DNA of 64,000 bases from the NCBI GenBank assembly GCA_030157785.1, contig JAOAUC010000078.1, forward strand, positions 1-64,000, written 5' to 3'. A program made the translations under genes and the position numbers. The notes beneath the pieces are model-generated. The model was not told the DNA's origin. It did not search any database and saw only the letters and a list, made by a program, of their open reading frames with translations. Below are positions 44,330-53,274 of this stretch, piece by piece (position 1 is the stretch's first letter; each line of letters starts with the position of its first letter). This DNA is from Zoogloea oleivorans (lineage in GTDB: Bacteria; Pseudomonadota; Gammaproteobacteria; Burkholderiales; Rhodocyclaceae).

Positions 44330-45811
44330 TTACTCGTCGAGCAGGCGCACGCGAACCTTCTTGCCCTTGATCTTGCCGTCGTTGAGGCGCTTGAGCGCCC
44401 GCTTGGCGATGCTGCGCTCGACGGCCACGTAGGTGGACAGCTCGTTCACGTTGATCTTGCCGATCTGGCTGGCGGTGAAGCCGGCCTCGCCGGTGAGGGC
44501 GCCAAGCACATCGCCGGCGCGGATCTTCTCCTTGCGCCCGCCGAGGATCTGCAGGGTGATCATCGGCGGCACCAGCGGCTCCTGGGTTTCGGCCTGCAGG
44601 TCGGCGATGGATTCCCACACCGGTTCGAAACCGTGGGCGCGGGCAATGTTGCCGACCCGCCCCATCTCGTTGCCGCTCACCAGGCTCAGGGCCCAGCCGT
44701 TTTCGTCGGCGCGGCCGGTGCGGCCGATGCGGTGGACGTGCACCTCCGGGTCGGGGGTCACGTCCACGTTGATCACCGCTTCGAGCTTGGCGATGTCGAG
44801 GCCGCGGGCGGCCACGTCGGTGGCCACCAGCACCGAGCAGCTGCGGTTGGCAAACTGCACCATCACCTGGTCGCGGTCGCGCTGGTCGAGTTCGCCGTGC
44901 AGGGCCAGCACGTGAAAGCCTTCGGCGTGGAGCACGTCGATGAGATCACGGCATTGCTGCTTGGTGTTGCAGAAGGCCAGCGTGCTTTCCGGGCGGTAGT
45001 GGCGCAGCAGCAGGCCCACGGCATGCAGACGCTGGTCGGGCGTCACCTCAAAGAAGCGCTGGCGGATCTTGTCGGCCTCGTGCTGCTCGGGCAGGGAGAT
45101 TTCCTGCGGCTGGCGCATGAACTGGCGAGCCAGGCGCACCACGCCTTCCGGGTAGGTGGCCGAGAAGAGCAGGGTCTGGCGCGACTTGGGGCAGGCCTTG
45201 GCCACGTAGGCGATGTCGTCGAAGAAACCCATGTCGAGCATGCGGTCGGCTTCGTCGAGGACCAGCGTGGCCAGACCGTCGAGCTTCAGGCTGCCGCGCG
45301 AGATGTGGTCCATCAAGCGGCCCGGCGTACCGACGACGATGTGCGCGCCGTGCTCGAGGCTGTCGGCCTGCGGACGGATCGGCGTGCCACCGCACAGGCT
45401 GAGGATCTTGATGTTTTCTTCGGAACGGGCGAGGCGGCGGATCTCCTGCGTGACCTGCTCGGCCAGCTCGCGGGTCGGGCACAGCACCAGGGCCTGCACG
45501 GCAAAGCTGCGGGCGTTGAGTCGGTCGAGCAGGGCCAGCGCGAAGGCGGCCGTCTTGCCGCTGCCGGTCTTGGCCTGGGCGATCAGATCGTGCCCGGCCA
45601 GGGCCACCGGCAGGCTGGCGGCCTGGATCGGCGTCATGGCGTGATAGCCGAGGCGGGTGAGGTTGGCGATGACGGCAGCCGGCAGGTTCAGCTGGTCAAA
45701 GGGCGCAGCCACAACGGGCGCGGGGGCCGCAACGAAAATGGCGTCAGCGGCAAAGGCTTCGGGGGTCGCACCGGAATCGGCGTCCGGCGTCGGGGGTAAG
45801 GTCGAGTTCAT
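44330..45811 (-). CDS. dbpA: DbpA-type DEAD-box RNA helicase
   Basis: This 493-residue RNA helicase has all DEAD-box motifs: Q motif TPIQAASLP, Walker A AKTGSGKT, PTRELAEQV, TPGRLMDH, VLDEADRMLDMGFF (DEAD), LFSATYP, and the C-terminal core ATDVAARGLDI and HRIGRTGRADENG. The last ~75 residues (ITLQILGGRKEKIRAGDVLGALTGEAG...IGKINV) are the DbpA RNA-binding domain, which recognises 23S rRNA hairpin 92 and gives a role in 50S assembly. An N-terminal Ala/Pro-rich extension of ~35 residues precedes the core. Downstream on this strand lies an REP-like element. Confidence 0.93.
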   Translation of the reverse strand: MNSTLPPTPDADSGATPEAFAADAIFVAAPAPVVAAPFDQLNLPAAVIANLTRLGYHAMTPIQAASLPVALAGHDLIAQAKTGSGKTAAFALALLDRLNARSFAVQALVLCPTRELAEQVTQEIRRLARSEENIKILSLCGGTPIRPQADSLEHGAHIVVGTPGRLMDHISRGSLKLDGLATLVLDEADRMLDMGFFDDIAYVAKACPKSRQTLLFSATYPEGVVRLARQFMRQPQEISLPEQHEADKIRQRFFEVTPDQRLHAVGLLLRHYRPESTLAFCNTKQQCRDLIDVLHAEGFHVLALHGELDQRDRDQVMVQFANRSCSVLVATDVAARGLDIAKLEAVINVDVTPDPEVHVHRIGRTGRADENGWALSLVSGNEMGRVGNIARAHGFEPVWESIADLQAETQEPLVPPMITLQILGGRKEKIRAGDVLGALTGEAGFTASQIGKINVNELSTYVAVERSIAKRALKRLNDGKIKGKKVRVRLLDE

Positions 45812-45860
45812 ACCGGATTATCCCGGAAAGCGCCGCCGCGCGCCTAAAAACCCTGCGATT

Positions 45861-46670
45861 TCAGCGCTGTAGTTCCTGCTGCCAGCGGTAGCGCTCGCGC
45901 GTCACGCGCTCCTGCACGCGGCGTTGCTCTTCCATATCGACCCGGCGCTCGGCCTCCTCCTTCTGGCGCTTGTCCCATTCGGCCTTGCGGCGGGCCGCCT
46001 CCTCGGCACGTTCGAGATCGGCCGATACCCGGTCGGCGTAACTGCTGCGTTCCTGCAAGGCCCGCTCGCGCTGGCGCTCCTCCTCCTTGCGGGCATATTC
46101 CCGGCGCCGCTCCTCGGCAGTGCGTACCGACTCCTCGCGCTGCTGGCGGGCGGCGGCCTCCTGCTCGGCAATCTCCTGCTCCGACAGGTCACCATACATC
46201 TGGCGCCGCTCGGCGGCGATGACCCGCTCCTGCATTTCCACCGCCACCTCGCCGCTGGCCACCCGACCGGCGTTCTTGAAGGCGAACAGCGAGAAAAAGA
46301 TCTGGATCACCATGCCGACGATCATCAGCCCGCCGATGATCGACAGCATGACCCGCCCCGGCGTCCACTTCACGTCACTGATCTCCACCTTCAGGGGCTG
46401 CAGCAGGTCGGCCCGCGGCGCCTGCGCCAGCACCGCCTCCGGCTGGGTCGGCACCAGGCTGGCGTCGTAGGTCGCCCGCCGCGCCGGATCGGACAGGATC
46501 CACCAGGCTTCCTTGATCACCTTGATCTGGTTGTCCGCATCCATCGGCGCCAGCCCGTGCGGGCCCGACTGGTAATGCCGCACCAGGCGGATGTGGGCCG
46601 CATGGATGTCAGCCTCGGTCGCCGACGGCGTCAGCCCGAGGAGGTCGTAAAGCGTGGTTTTGGCCTTCAT
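45861..46670 (-). CDS. membrane-anchored J-domain-like protein with C-terminal coiled coil
   Basis: This 269-residue protein starts with a J-domain-like fold (about 6-70; LYDLLGLTPSATEADIHAAHIRLVRHYQSGP...IKEAWWILSDPARRATYD). The canonical HPD tripeptide between helices II and III is absent. One membrane helix (about 108-130, MLSIIGGLMIVGMVIQIFFSLFAF) follows, then a very charged Glu/Arg-rich coiled coil to the end. Loss of HPD suggests it does not stimulate DnaK in the usual way. The first plausible start, ATG at 46670, gives the complete domain. It is divergent from the kinase gene at 46.9 kb. Confidence 0.75.
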   Translation of the reverse strand: MKAKTTLYDLLGLTPSATEADIHAAHIRLVRHYQSGPHGLAPMDADNQIKVIKEAWWILSDPARRATYDASLVPTQPEAVLAQAPRADLLQPLKVEISDVKWTPGRVMLSIIGGLMIVGMVIQIFFSLFAFKNAGRVASGEVAVEMQERVIAAERRQMYGDLSEQEIAEQEAAARQQREESVRTAEERRREYARKEEERQRERALQERSSYADRVSADLERAEEAARRKAEWDKRQKEEAERRVDMEEQRRVQERVTRERYRWQQELQR

Positions 46671-46802
46671 GTTCGAGGAGGGCTCCGGCGGAGGCGGGAT
46701 ATGTGCGGGGATTATATCGTCACGGCGGCGGCGAGGCTTTCGAAGGGGCGGCCCGGTAGGTAAAACCGGTATGCCCGGCTTGCGAATGCTCAGCCAGGAG
46801 GC

Positions 46803-46851
46803 GGTGAGAATTGGTGAGTTTTCCCGCCCCTTGTGCCGGGGCCTTAACATT
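46803..46851 (+). promoter_or_regulatory. GGTGAG direct-repeat site upstream of second kinase operon
   Basis: GGTGAGAATTGGTGAG at 46803-46818 contains two GGTGAG half-sites with a 10-bp period, as OmpR-family regulators bind. A -10-like AACATT (46846-46851) lies 27 bases downstream. The repeat recurs with one change at 49654-49669, upstream of the orphan regulator. A TTGTGCC segment lies between repeat and -10 in both. Confidence 0.55.
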
Positions 46852-46925
46852 CGTCCCGATGGGCACTTGCGCCCATGCATCTGGCGAAATTATCAATGTC
46901 ACTTGAGCTCAGCAAGGTGTGCCGG

Positions 46926-48944
46926 ATGTACAACCCACGTTTTTCCGGTCGTGATGCGAGGAACAAACTGAGCGCCGGGCGAACGGCAATCCGGGCCGGC
47001 ATCCTCCGTTTCGCGTTCTGGCTGCTGCTCCTGCTCCCCGCCGCGGTCAGCAGTGCCTGCGGCCTCGATTCAGCGCCACTCACGGACGCCGAAGGTGCGC
47101 GCACGCTCGATTACGCCGAGTTGTCGGTACTCCGCGACCCGGGTCGGCGGCTAACGATCGGCGAGGTGTCAGCACCAGCCAACGCGGGCCGCTTCCAGCC
47201 ACTCAAGGGCGGTCTCGCACTGGGCTTCACTACGGATGCGGTGTGGTTGAAGGTCTGCATCCGGCGCGCGCTGCCAGCTACCCCTGAATGGTGGCTGGAA
47301 TTTCGCGGCCCTTACGCCGATGACGTCCGGCTTTATTCACCGCGTGGTGACGCAGGAAGCTGGCACGAGTCACGGGCGGGAGACCGCTACCCGCTGAACG
47401 CTCGCGAGCTGCCCTATCGCACGATCGTTTTCCCGGTCCGCCTGGCGACCGACGCGCCGGGGGTGTTTTACCTGCGCATCGAAACCAGCTCGACGATGGC
47501 CACGGCCATTACTGCGTGGACACCGAAGGCATTCCGCGTCCAGGCGCAGAAAGATCTTCTGATGATCGGTGTGATGTCGGGATTCCTGCTGGCGATGAGC
47601 ATGGCCAACCTGGTCAATGGCATATGGACCGGTCAGCGGCAATACCTCGGGTTTGCGGGCCTCACAATGGTAATTCTGATTACCATGATCGCGGGTTACG
47701 GCCTGCTCGCCCAGTACGTCTTCCCCGACAGCACCTGGGTCTCCCATACGGTTCTCAACATCGGTCTTTGCTGCATGTGGGGAGCTACCATCTTGCCAGC
47801 GCGCAAGCCCCTGGCTCTGGAAGAGCATTTTCCGCGGATCAACCGGGTCCTGCCCTACCTTGCAGGCGCAACGGCACTGGCCGGGCTCAGTACCCTGTTC
47901 GACGTCTTCGTGTATGTCGTGCCCTGGGTTCGGGCCTTGCAAATACTGATTGTCTTGTTCGGGACTGTCGCTGCCGTAAATATCTTCCGCCGCGGGCACC
48001 CCCATGCGATATGGATTTGCATGGCTTATGCGGTTTACGCCGTTCCGATGTTGCTTGGCATGTCGCGGGCCTTGGGGTTCATCACATTGAATATCAACTT
48101 CGAACCGACGGCGCCCGCGATAGTGGCTTATGCCCTGCTCCTGCATTTCGGCATTCTGGCCGAGCTGCGTGCGCAACACCTCAAACGGCAATCAGCCGAG
48201 CAGGCTGCAGATGTTTACCAGAAGCTGATCAGCCAGGAAGAACGGCTGCGCGGTGAACAGGCAACGTTCTTTGCCTTCGTGGCGCATGAGTTGCGAACGC
48301 CCCTGGGCATACTGCTGACCGGCCTCACCAACCTGCGGCGTGCCTTGTCCGGCACCAACAGCGTGGCGAGGATTGACCGCCTGAACGATGCGGCCCAGCG
48401 CATGCGCGGACTGATCGAGCGTCACCTTCGCCTGCAGAATCTGGCCCGGAGTGATTTCGAGCCCTACCGCACCGACGAGTCCCCCGACCTGCCGGCGCTG
48501 GAGGCGCTGCATGCACAGCGCCAGCTCCACGCCAACCGCACTTTCGAGTGTGTTTATCTGGGGCAGACATTCAGGCCGGTATCGATGGACGCCGAGCTGG
48601 TCACCCTCGCCCTGTCCAATCTCCTCGACAACGCGGCCAAATACGCCTTCGAGGATTCGCCCATCCGGCTCGAGATCGACTTTCAGGCAGACGCCCTGAA
48701 CTACCGGGTGATCAACACAGGGCCGGGCTTGCCGCCAGAACTGTCGACCCGGGCTTTCGATGTTTTTCAGCGCACGCAGGGCACGGGCAGGGAAAAAGGC
48801 GGATTCGGCATCGGCCTGTCACTGGCGGCACATGTAGCCACGGCTCACGGCGGGGGCCTCGTCAGCAGGCATGAGGGCTGGGTGACGACCTTTACACTGA
48901 CACTTCCCCCGGGACCGTCCGCCCTTGCACAGGAGTCCCCATGA
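46926..48944 (+). CDS. 7TMR-DISM sensor histidine kinase (second copy)
   Basis: This 672-residue kinase has the same layout as the kinase at 0.8-2.7 kb. A basic N-terminus and signal peptide (about 28-46) lead to a DISM extracellular domain (about 50-205; WLKVCIRR, WWLEFRGPYADDVRLY, YLRIETSST), seven membrane helices (about 215-400) and a kinase core. His454 lies in VAHELRTPLG; the N box is LSNLLDNAAKYA and the G2 box GGFGIGLSLA. ATGs at 46875 and 46896 would add up to 17 residues; none has a clear ribosome site. Its stop overlaps the next start (ATGA), so kinase and regulator are co-translated. Confidence 0.88.
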   Translation: MYNPRFSGRDARNKLSAGRTAIRAGILRFAFWLLLLLPAAVSSACGLDSAPLTDAEGARTLDYAELSVLRDPGRRLTIGEVSAPANAGRFQPLKGGLALGFTTDAVWLKVCIRRALPATPEWWLEFRGPYADDVRLYSPRGDAGSWHESRAGDRYPLNARELPYRTIVFPVRLATDAPGVFYLRIETSSTMATAITAWTPKAFRVQAQKDLLMIGVMSGFLLAMSMANLVNGIWTGQRQYLGFAGLTMVILITMIAGYGLLAQYVFPDSTWVSHTVLNIGLCCMWGATILPARKPLALEEHFPRINRVLPYLAGATALAGLSTLFDVFVYVVPWVRALQILIVLFGTVAAVNIFRRGHPHAIWICMAYAVYAVPMLLGMSRALGFITLNINFEPTAPAIVAYALLLHFGILAELRAQHLKRQSAEQAADVYQKLISQEERLRGEQATFFAFVAHELRTPLGILLTGLTNLRRALSGTNSVARIDRLNDAAQRMRGLIERHLRLQNLARSDFEPYRTDESPDLPALEALHAQRQLHANRTFECVYLGQTFRPVSMDAELVTLALSNLLDNAAKYAFEDSPIRLEIDFQADALNYRVINTGPGLPPELSTRAFDVFQRTQGTGREKGGFGIGLSLAAHVATAHGGGLVSRHEGWVTTFTLTLPPGPSALAQESP

Positions 48945-49639
48945 GCATTTCCGTACTTCTGGTCGAGGACGACCGCGACCTGAGCCTGGAGATCGCCACA
49001 TTCCTTGAAGAAGCGGGCTTTGCGGTGACCTGTGCAGGGAGCATTCGCGAGGCAGAAGACCTGCTCGCCGAGCCCCGCGATCTGCTGATACTCGACATAA
49101 ACCTGCCCGACGGCGACGGCCTCAGCTTCTGCCGGGAAGCGCGGCGCTACATCCGGTCGGGGATCGTGATGTGTACAGGCAGGGGAGAGCGGGAGCTGCG
49201 CATTGCCAGTCTGCGTGACGGGGCCGACGCCTATCTGGTCAAGCCCGTTGATCCCGAAGAACTGGAAGCGACCCTGCTGAGCGTCCACCGGCGCCTCTCC
49301 TTCGGCGCGGTAGCGATGCCATCGCAGCTAAAGCCCCATCCCTGGTACCTGAACACCGAGCGCCGGCTGCTGGCGGCGCCCAATGGTGTGAACGTTCTGT
49401 TGAGCAGCCCGGAAACCCTGCTGCTCGGGACGCTCTTCGCAAGGAGCGACCGCAAGGTACGCAAGGAGGAACTCGTCCTGCTCCTCGCGGCGGATGAGGA
49501 CGGCTATTCGTCGCACCGCCTCGAAGCCCTCGTCAGCCGCCTGCGCGCCAAGGTGGCAACCCGGAGCGGACTGAAACTCCCGCTGGTTTCGGAGTACGGC
49601 AAGGGATACGCCTTCATGGAGCATGGCCGGCTGGTCTGA
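48941..49639 (+). CDS. OmpR/PhoB-family response regulator (partner of second kinase)
   Basis: This 232-residue regulator has a full receiver (acidic residues in LLVEDDRD, Asp52 in LLILDINLPDGDG, lysine in YLVKPVDPEE). The C-terminal winged-helix domain is more divergent (SSPETLLLGTLFARS...RLEALVSRLRAKVA, then EYGKGYAF). Its start overlaps the kinase stop by four bases. Target sites are not proven, but the GGTGAG repeats before the kinase gene and before the next regulator gene are candidates. The gene at 49741 follows after about 100 bases with its own putative promoter. Confidence 0.9.
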   Translation: MSISVLLVEDDRDLSLEIATFLEEAGFAVTCAGSIREAEDLLAEPRDLLILDINLPDGDGLSFCREARRYIRSGIVMCTGRGERELRIASLRDGADAYLVKPVDPEELEATLLSVHRRLSFGAVAMPSQLKPHPWYLNTERRLLAAPNGVNVLLSSPETLLLGTLFARSDRKVRKEELVLLLAADEDGYSSHRLEALVSRLRAKVATRSGLKLPLVSEYGKGYAFMEHGRLV

Positions 49640-49653
49640 CTGCACGCATCCCC

Positions 49654-49701
49654 GGTGAGGATTGGTGAGAATTTTTGCTTGTGCCCTTGCCCGATTACAT
49701 T
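49654..49701 (+). promoter_or_regulatory. GGTGAG direct-repeat site upstream of orphan regulator
   Basis: GGTGAGGATTGGTGAG at 49654-49669 repeats the site at 46803 with a single base change. A -10-like TACATT at 49696-49701 lies 26 bases downstream. It suggests that both transcription units are controlled by one regulator. Confidence 0.55.
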
Positions 49702-49740
49702 CCCGCTTCAACGCCCTATCGAGCCTCGGGAATATCAATC

Positions 49741-50487
49741 ATGCGTCTGGCGCTTCTCTATTCGAGCCATGAGTTCGCCCAAAATATCCTCGTCGCCCTC
49801 CAGGAGGCCGGGCATGTCGTGCACTCCTACGACGACAAGCAGAAGCTTCTTCTGGATATCGGCCGGGAGAGCTTCGATCTCCTGTTGATTGATGGCTCCC
49901 AGTGCAACGTGGCCTTCAAGCGCTTTCTGCACCATTTCCTGATGGTGGCCGCCGACGCAGTGGCGATGATGTTCATCAACTGCGACGACAACGAAGCCTG
50001 GCTGGCCGATGCGCTCTCACTGGGTGCCGACGACTTCATCCACAGTCGTACAAGCAGCCGGGAAATCCTGGCGCGCATCAATGCGGTGCTGCGCCGCCGC
50101 CATCCAGCGCCCTATCGACAGGCGGCCCGGCTTGTGTCTCCACCCTATTTCTTCGATCTGGAGACAGGCACCGTACAGGTTCACGACACCGATATTCCGC
50201 TGACCCGGAAGGAGTTCGATCTGGCGGTTCTTCTGTTCCACAACCTGGGCCGTCTTTTATCCCGGGGTCATCTGCTGGATGTGCTGTGGCACGGCCGGAG
50301 GATGAGCCTGACGAGAACGGTCGATGCCCACATCAGCCGCCTTCGCAAGAGGCTGATGATCGACGGCCAGAACGGTCACCGGCTGGTTGCCGCCTACGGG
50401 AGTGGCTACCGCCTCGAAAAGACACACGACACATGGGTCTCTCCGCTTCTCACCGTCGATTTGCACGCTGGAACCGAGCGGCCGTAG
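49741..50487 (+). CDS. OmpR-family regulator with degenerate receiver domain
   Basis: This 248-residue regulator keeps the receiver fold (about 1-118) but lacks most phospho-chemistry. The usual acidic pair is replaced by YSSHEF, the conserved lysine by IHSR, and the proline after the Asp is gone, although Asp51 itself remains in LLLIDGS. The winged-helix domain is canonical (LTRKEFDLAVLLFHNLGRLLSRGHLLDVLWH...TVDAHISRLRKRL...GSGYRL). It therefore probably acts independently of phosphorylation, or senses another signal. The start at 49741 has CGGGAA upstream. It follows the second two-component pair and shares its promoter repeat. Confidence 0.85.
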   Translation: MRLALLYSSHEFAQNILVALQEAGHVVHSYDDKQKLLLDIGRESFDLLLIDGSQCNVAFKRFLHHFLMVAADAVAMMFINCDDNEAWLADALSLGADDFIHSRTSSREILARINAVLRRRHPAPYRQAARLVSPPYFFDLETGTVQVHDTDIPLTRKEFDLAVLLFHNLGRLLSRGHLLDVLWHGRRMSLTRTVDAHISRLRKRLMIDGQNGHRLVAAYGSGYRLEKTHDTWVSPLLTVDLHAGTERP

Positions 50488-50507
50488 ATGGCCGAACACC
50501 CTTTTCC

Positions 50508-50768
50508 CTTGCGGCCAACCTAATCCCCCTCGGTGCCGAGCAGTTCCCGCTTGCGGTCAAACAATTCCGCCTTGCGCGCGAGCACACGCGGCTTGCGATC
50601 ACGCCGTGCAGCTTCGATGGCGAGGCGGGGAGGCTTGGGGGGCGAAGGGATGGGCCTTGCGGTCGCGCGGGGCGGGCTTGCGGGCAAGGCTTTCTGGCGC
50701 GGTCGCAAGGCGTTTTCGCTTGCAAGCGCTGTTGAAGGCCGTGCCCCCGGGGGCGCCGGCCTTGCGGG
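50508..50768. repeat. degenerate 21-bp periodic repeat zone with no intact gene
   Basis: CTTGCGG-like words recur in 21-bp register at 50508, 50529 (degenerate), 50550, 50571, 50592, and again at 50656, 50677, 50719, 50761. One more (50803) lies inside the end of the neighbouring gene. On the minus strand they read CCGCAAG (Arg-Lys) once per seven codons. The zone is the bulk of the 285-base gap between 50488 and 50772; I see no promoter or complete gene in it. Confidence 0.6.
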
Positions 50769-50772
50769 GCTG

Positions 50773-51240
50773 TCAGGCCGGGACGTCGGCGGAGGTTTTG
50801 GGCTTGCGGCTGTAGCGCGCGGACATGGCTTCGCGGAGGGTTTCGAGGCCGGCACCCTTGCCGGAGACCTTGGCCAGCGCGTAGCCGTCGAGGGCGGCGC
50901 TCATGATGTCGCTGCCAAGGGCCATTTCGGTGTCGTCGGCCTTGCCGATGAGCTGGCGCAGGCGCTGGAAGCGGGAGCGCAGCAGATCGAGGGTGGCCAG
51001 GTCCTGGACGGCTTCGTTGAAGTCGAAGTTCGGCGGCAGGATGGTGCGGTTCTGGTCGAGGACGATGAGGGTCTGGCGGCAGAAGGCTTCGGACTTGTCG
51101 CCCATCTTGACAAGGCTGCGCCTGTCGGCGACAGACAGTTCGATGAGACGGGCGAATTTTTCTTCGAGGGTGGCGAGGGCGGCATCGATGGCGTCGATGT
51201 CGGCCTGGGGGAAGCTGAGGGATACGAGGTTCTGGCTCAT
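50773..51240 (-). CDS. hypothetical helical protein, possibly truncated at the C-terminus
   Basis: This 155-residue protein is probably all-helical (FPQADIDAIDAALATLEEKFARLIELSVADRRSL, then LDLLRSRFQRLRQLIGKADDTEM). It has one cysteine and ends with a basic SRKPKTSADVPA. It has no name that I know. Beyond its stop the same frame continues with Arg-Lys heptads (PRKAGAP, ARKPAPRDRKAH) for about 60 codons, so an ancestral basic C-terminal tail may have been cut by the stop at 50773. Start chosen at the first ATG with a helical N-terminus. Confidence 0.6.
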   Translation of the reverse strand: MSQNLVSLSFPQADIDAIDAALATLEEKFARLIELSVADRRSLVKMGDKSEAFCRQTLIVLDQNRTILPPNFDFNEAVQDLATLDLLRSRFQRLRQLIGKADDTEMALGSDIMSAALDGYALAKVSGKGAGLETLREAMSARYSRKPKTSADVPA

Positions 51241-51356
51241 GCTGCAGTTTTCTCCGGTCCGGTGTTGAATGGTGTTGCGCCGAAAGGCATCGGCGCGGGC
51301 CGGATTTTAGGCCACGAAAACCACAATGAATACCCCCTATAGCTAAACCGGCACCC

Positions 51357-51677
51357 TCACGGCATCGCGCACTGGCCCGCACAGGACCGGTAAGCCCCTT
51401 CGCAGGCCTGGCTGCGTTCAAACCTCCGGTTGGCTGCCTCCGTCACCCTCGCGTTCTGGCTCTCCATTTCGGCGGAGTAGTCCGGCCCGTTCTGCTGGAC
51501 CTTGCGGTTGCTGATCATCTCCAGCCTTTCGGTCTTCTCGACGGCGTCAGCCTCCTTCCGGCATTGCTGGCGGTCTGCGGCGCATGTGGCAGTGCACAGG
51601 CCGCTATCCCCGGCGTGGCCCGGCAGCGCGCAGGCCAGTAGCAGCAGGGTCAGTGCGGCTTTGCTCTTGATGTACAT
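51357..51677 (-). CDS. hypothetical small secreted cysteine-rich protein
   Basis: This 106-residue protein has a cleavable signal peptide (about 1-22, ending GHAGD). The mature chain carries six cysteines (LCTATCAADRQQC near the start; ACEGAYRSCAGQC near the end), suggesting disulfides in the periplasm. The middle is charged and helical. No family is recognised. It is flanked by unrelated small genes; the spacer to the gene at 50773-51240 is 116 bases. Confidence 0.6.
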   Translation of the reverse strand: MYIKSKAALTLLLLACALPGHAGDSGLCTATCAADRQQCRKEADAVEKTERLEMISNRKVQQNGPDYSAEMESQNARVTEAANRRFERSQACEGAYRSCAGQCAMP

Positions 51678-51805
51678 GCGGTTCCTTCCTTGAAAAAACG
51701 ATTAGCGGGTGCGGAAGCGATACCTCGGTGGGGATCCCCGCAAGAGCGCATCATGGCTTCCTCATGTCAGGGACCGGCCTGCGGTTTTTCCGGAAGGAGA
51801 GTGTC

Positions 51806-52090
51806 ATGACGAACAAAATCACCATCACCGCTGCCGAAGTGCTTGTGGGCGACCATATTTACAGCGGCACCGGCGCCAACGCCCATCCGACCTTTGCCTG
51901 GGAAACCATCACCCAGATCAAGCAGGTGGATGGCCTGATCCTGATTGTGGCGGGCCGCTTCGGCAACGCCAATGACGAGTTCTGGTTCGAGCCGGGCGAG
52001 TCGGTGGCGGTGATCCGCTATCCGGCGGCGGAAGTCGCCAAGCCGGTCGTCAAGTCACACAACAAGCACGGGCACGGCCACTCGACCTAA
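51806..52090 (+). CDS. hypothetical small protein
   Basis: This 94-residue soluble protein is probably mostly beta (KITITAAEVLVGDHIYSG, then LILIVAGRFGNANDEFWFEPGESVAVI). It ends in a His/Lys-rich tail (HNKHGHGHST) that could bind metal. A strong GGAAGGAGAG lies upstream of the ATG. It is not recognised. It is convergent with the yccF gene; a small GGGCC/GGCCC hairpin lies between them. Confidence 0.65.
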   Translation: MTNKITITAAEVLVGDHIYSGTGANAHPTFAWETITQIKQVDGLILIVAGRFGNANDEFWFEPGESVAVIRYPAAEVAKPVVKSHNKHGHGHST

Positions 52091-52095
52091 TCGCC

Positions 52096-52110
52096 GGGCC
52101 GCTCAGGCCC
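52096..52110. terminator. small hairpin between convergent genes
   Basis: GGGCC-GCTCA-GGCCC is a 5-bp stem with a 5-base loop. It starts just after the stop of the small hypothetical gene and overlaps the 3' end of the convergent yccF gene. It is weak, with no U-run. Confidence 0.3.
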
Positions 52111-52560
52111 TGTCGCGCAGCCGGGCGACCGACGCTTCCGCATCCTGCTGGCGCAGCGCGGCGGCGACTTCCTTGGCAACAATGGTTTTTCCGATCGGGG
52201 CGAGCGCAATACCGGCGAGCTTCAGGTGCTGCACGCCAAACGGAATGCCGATGACCGTCACGAAGCACGAGATGGCCGACAGCACGTGTCCGATGGCCAG
52301 CCATACGCCCGCAAACACAAACCAGATGACGTTGCCGACCACACCGAGCCCTCCGGTGCCCACGTCGTCCCGGTGGGTCAGGCTCTTGCGGCTCACTGCC
52401 TCCTTGCCGAACGGGAAGAACGCAAACTGCCCGATCACGAAACAGGCCCGCCCCCAGGGGATACCCACAATCGTGATGAAGGCCAGCAGGCCCGCCAGCC
52501 ACCAGGCCAGGCCCATTACAAAGCCGCCCAGCACAAACCACAGCAAGTTGCCGATGGCGC

Positions 52561-52564
<4 letters not shown>
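52103..52564 (-). CDS. yccF: YccF domain inner-membrane protein
   Basis: This 153-residue membrane protein has the repeated YccF motif: [21 protein letters not shown]...[11 protein letters not shown], then [21 protein letters not shown]...[14 protein letters not shown]. There are about four membrane segments. Its start overlaps the stop of the upstream ABC ATPase by four bases, making it the last gene of a five-gene operon. The function of YccF is unknown; its position with an ABC efflux-like system suggests an accessory role in the membrane. Confidence 0.85.

Positions 52565-53270
<706 letters not shown>

Positions 53271-53274
<4 letters not shown>

Noticed and set aside
50520-50855. 111-codon minus-strand frame ending in a heptad-rich tail
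   Set aside because: It overlaps the end of another gene in a different frame, begins with an Ala/Pro-rich stretch without similarity and is better explained as repeat decay.
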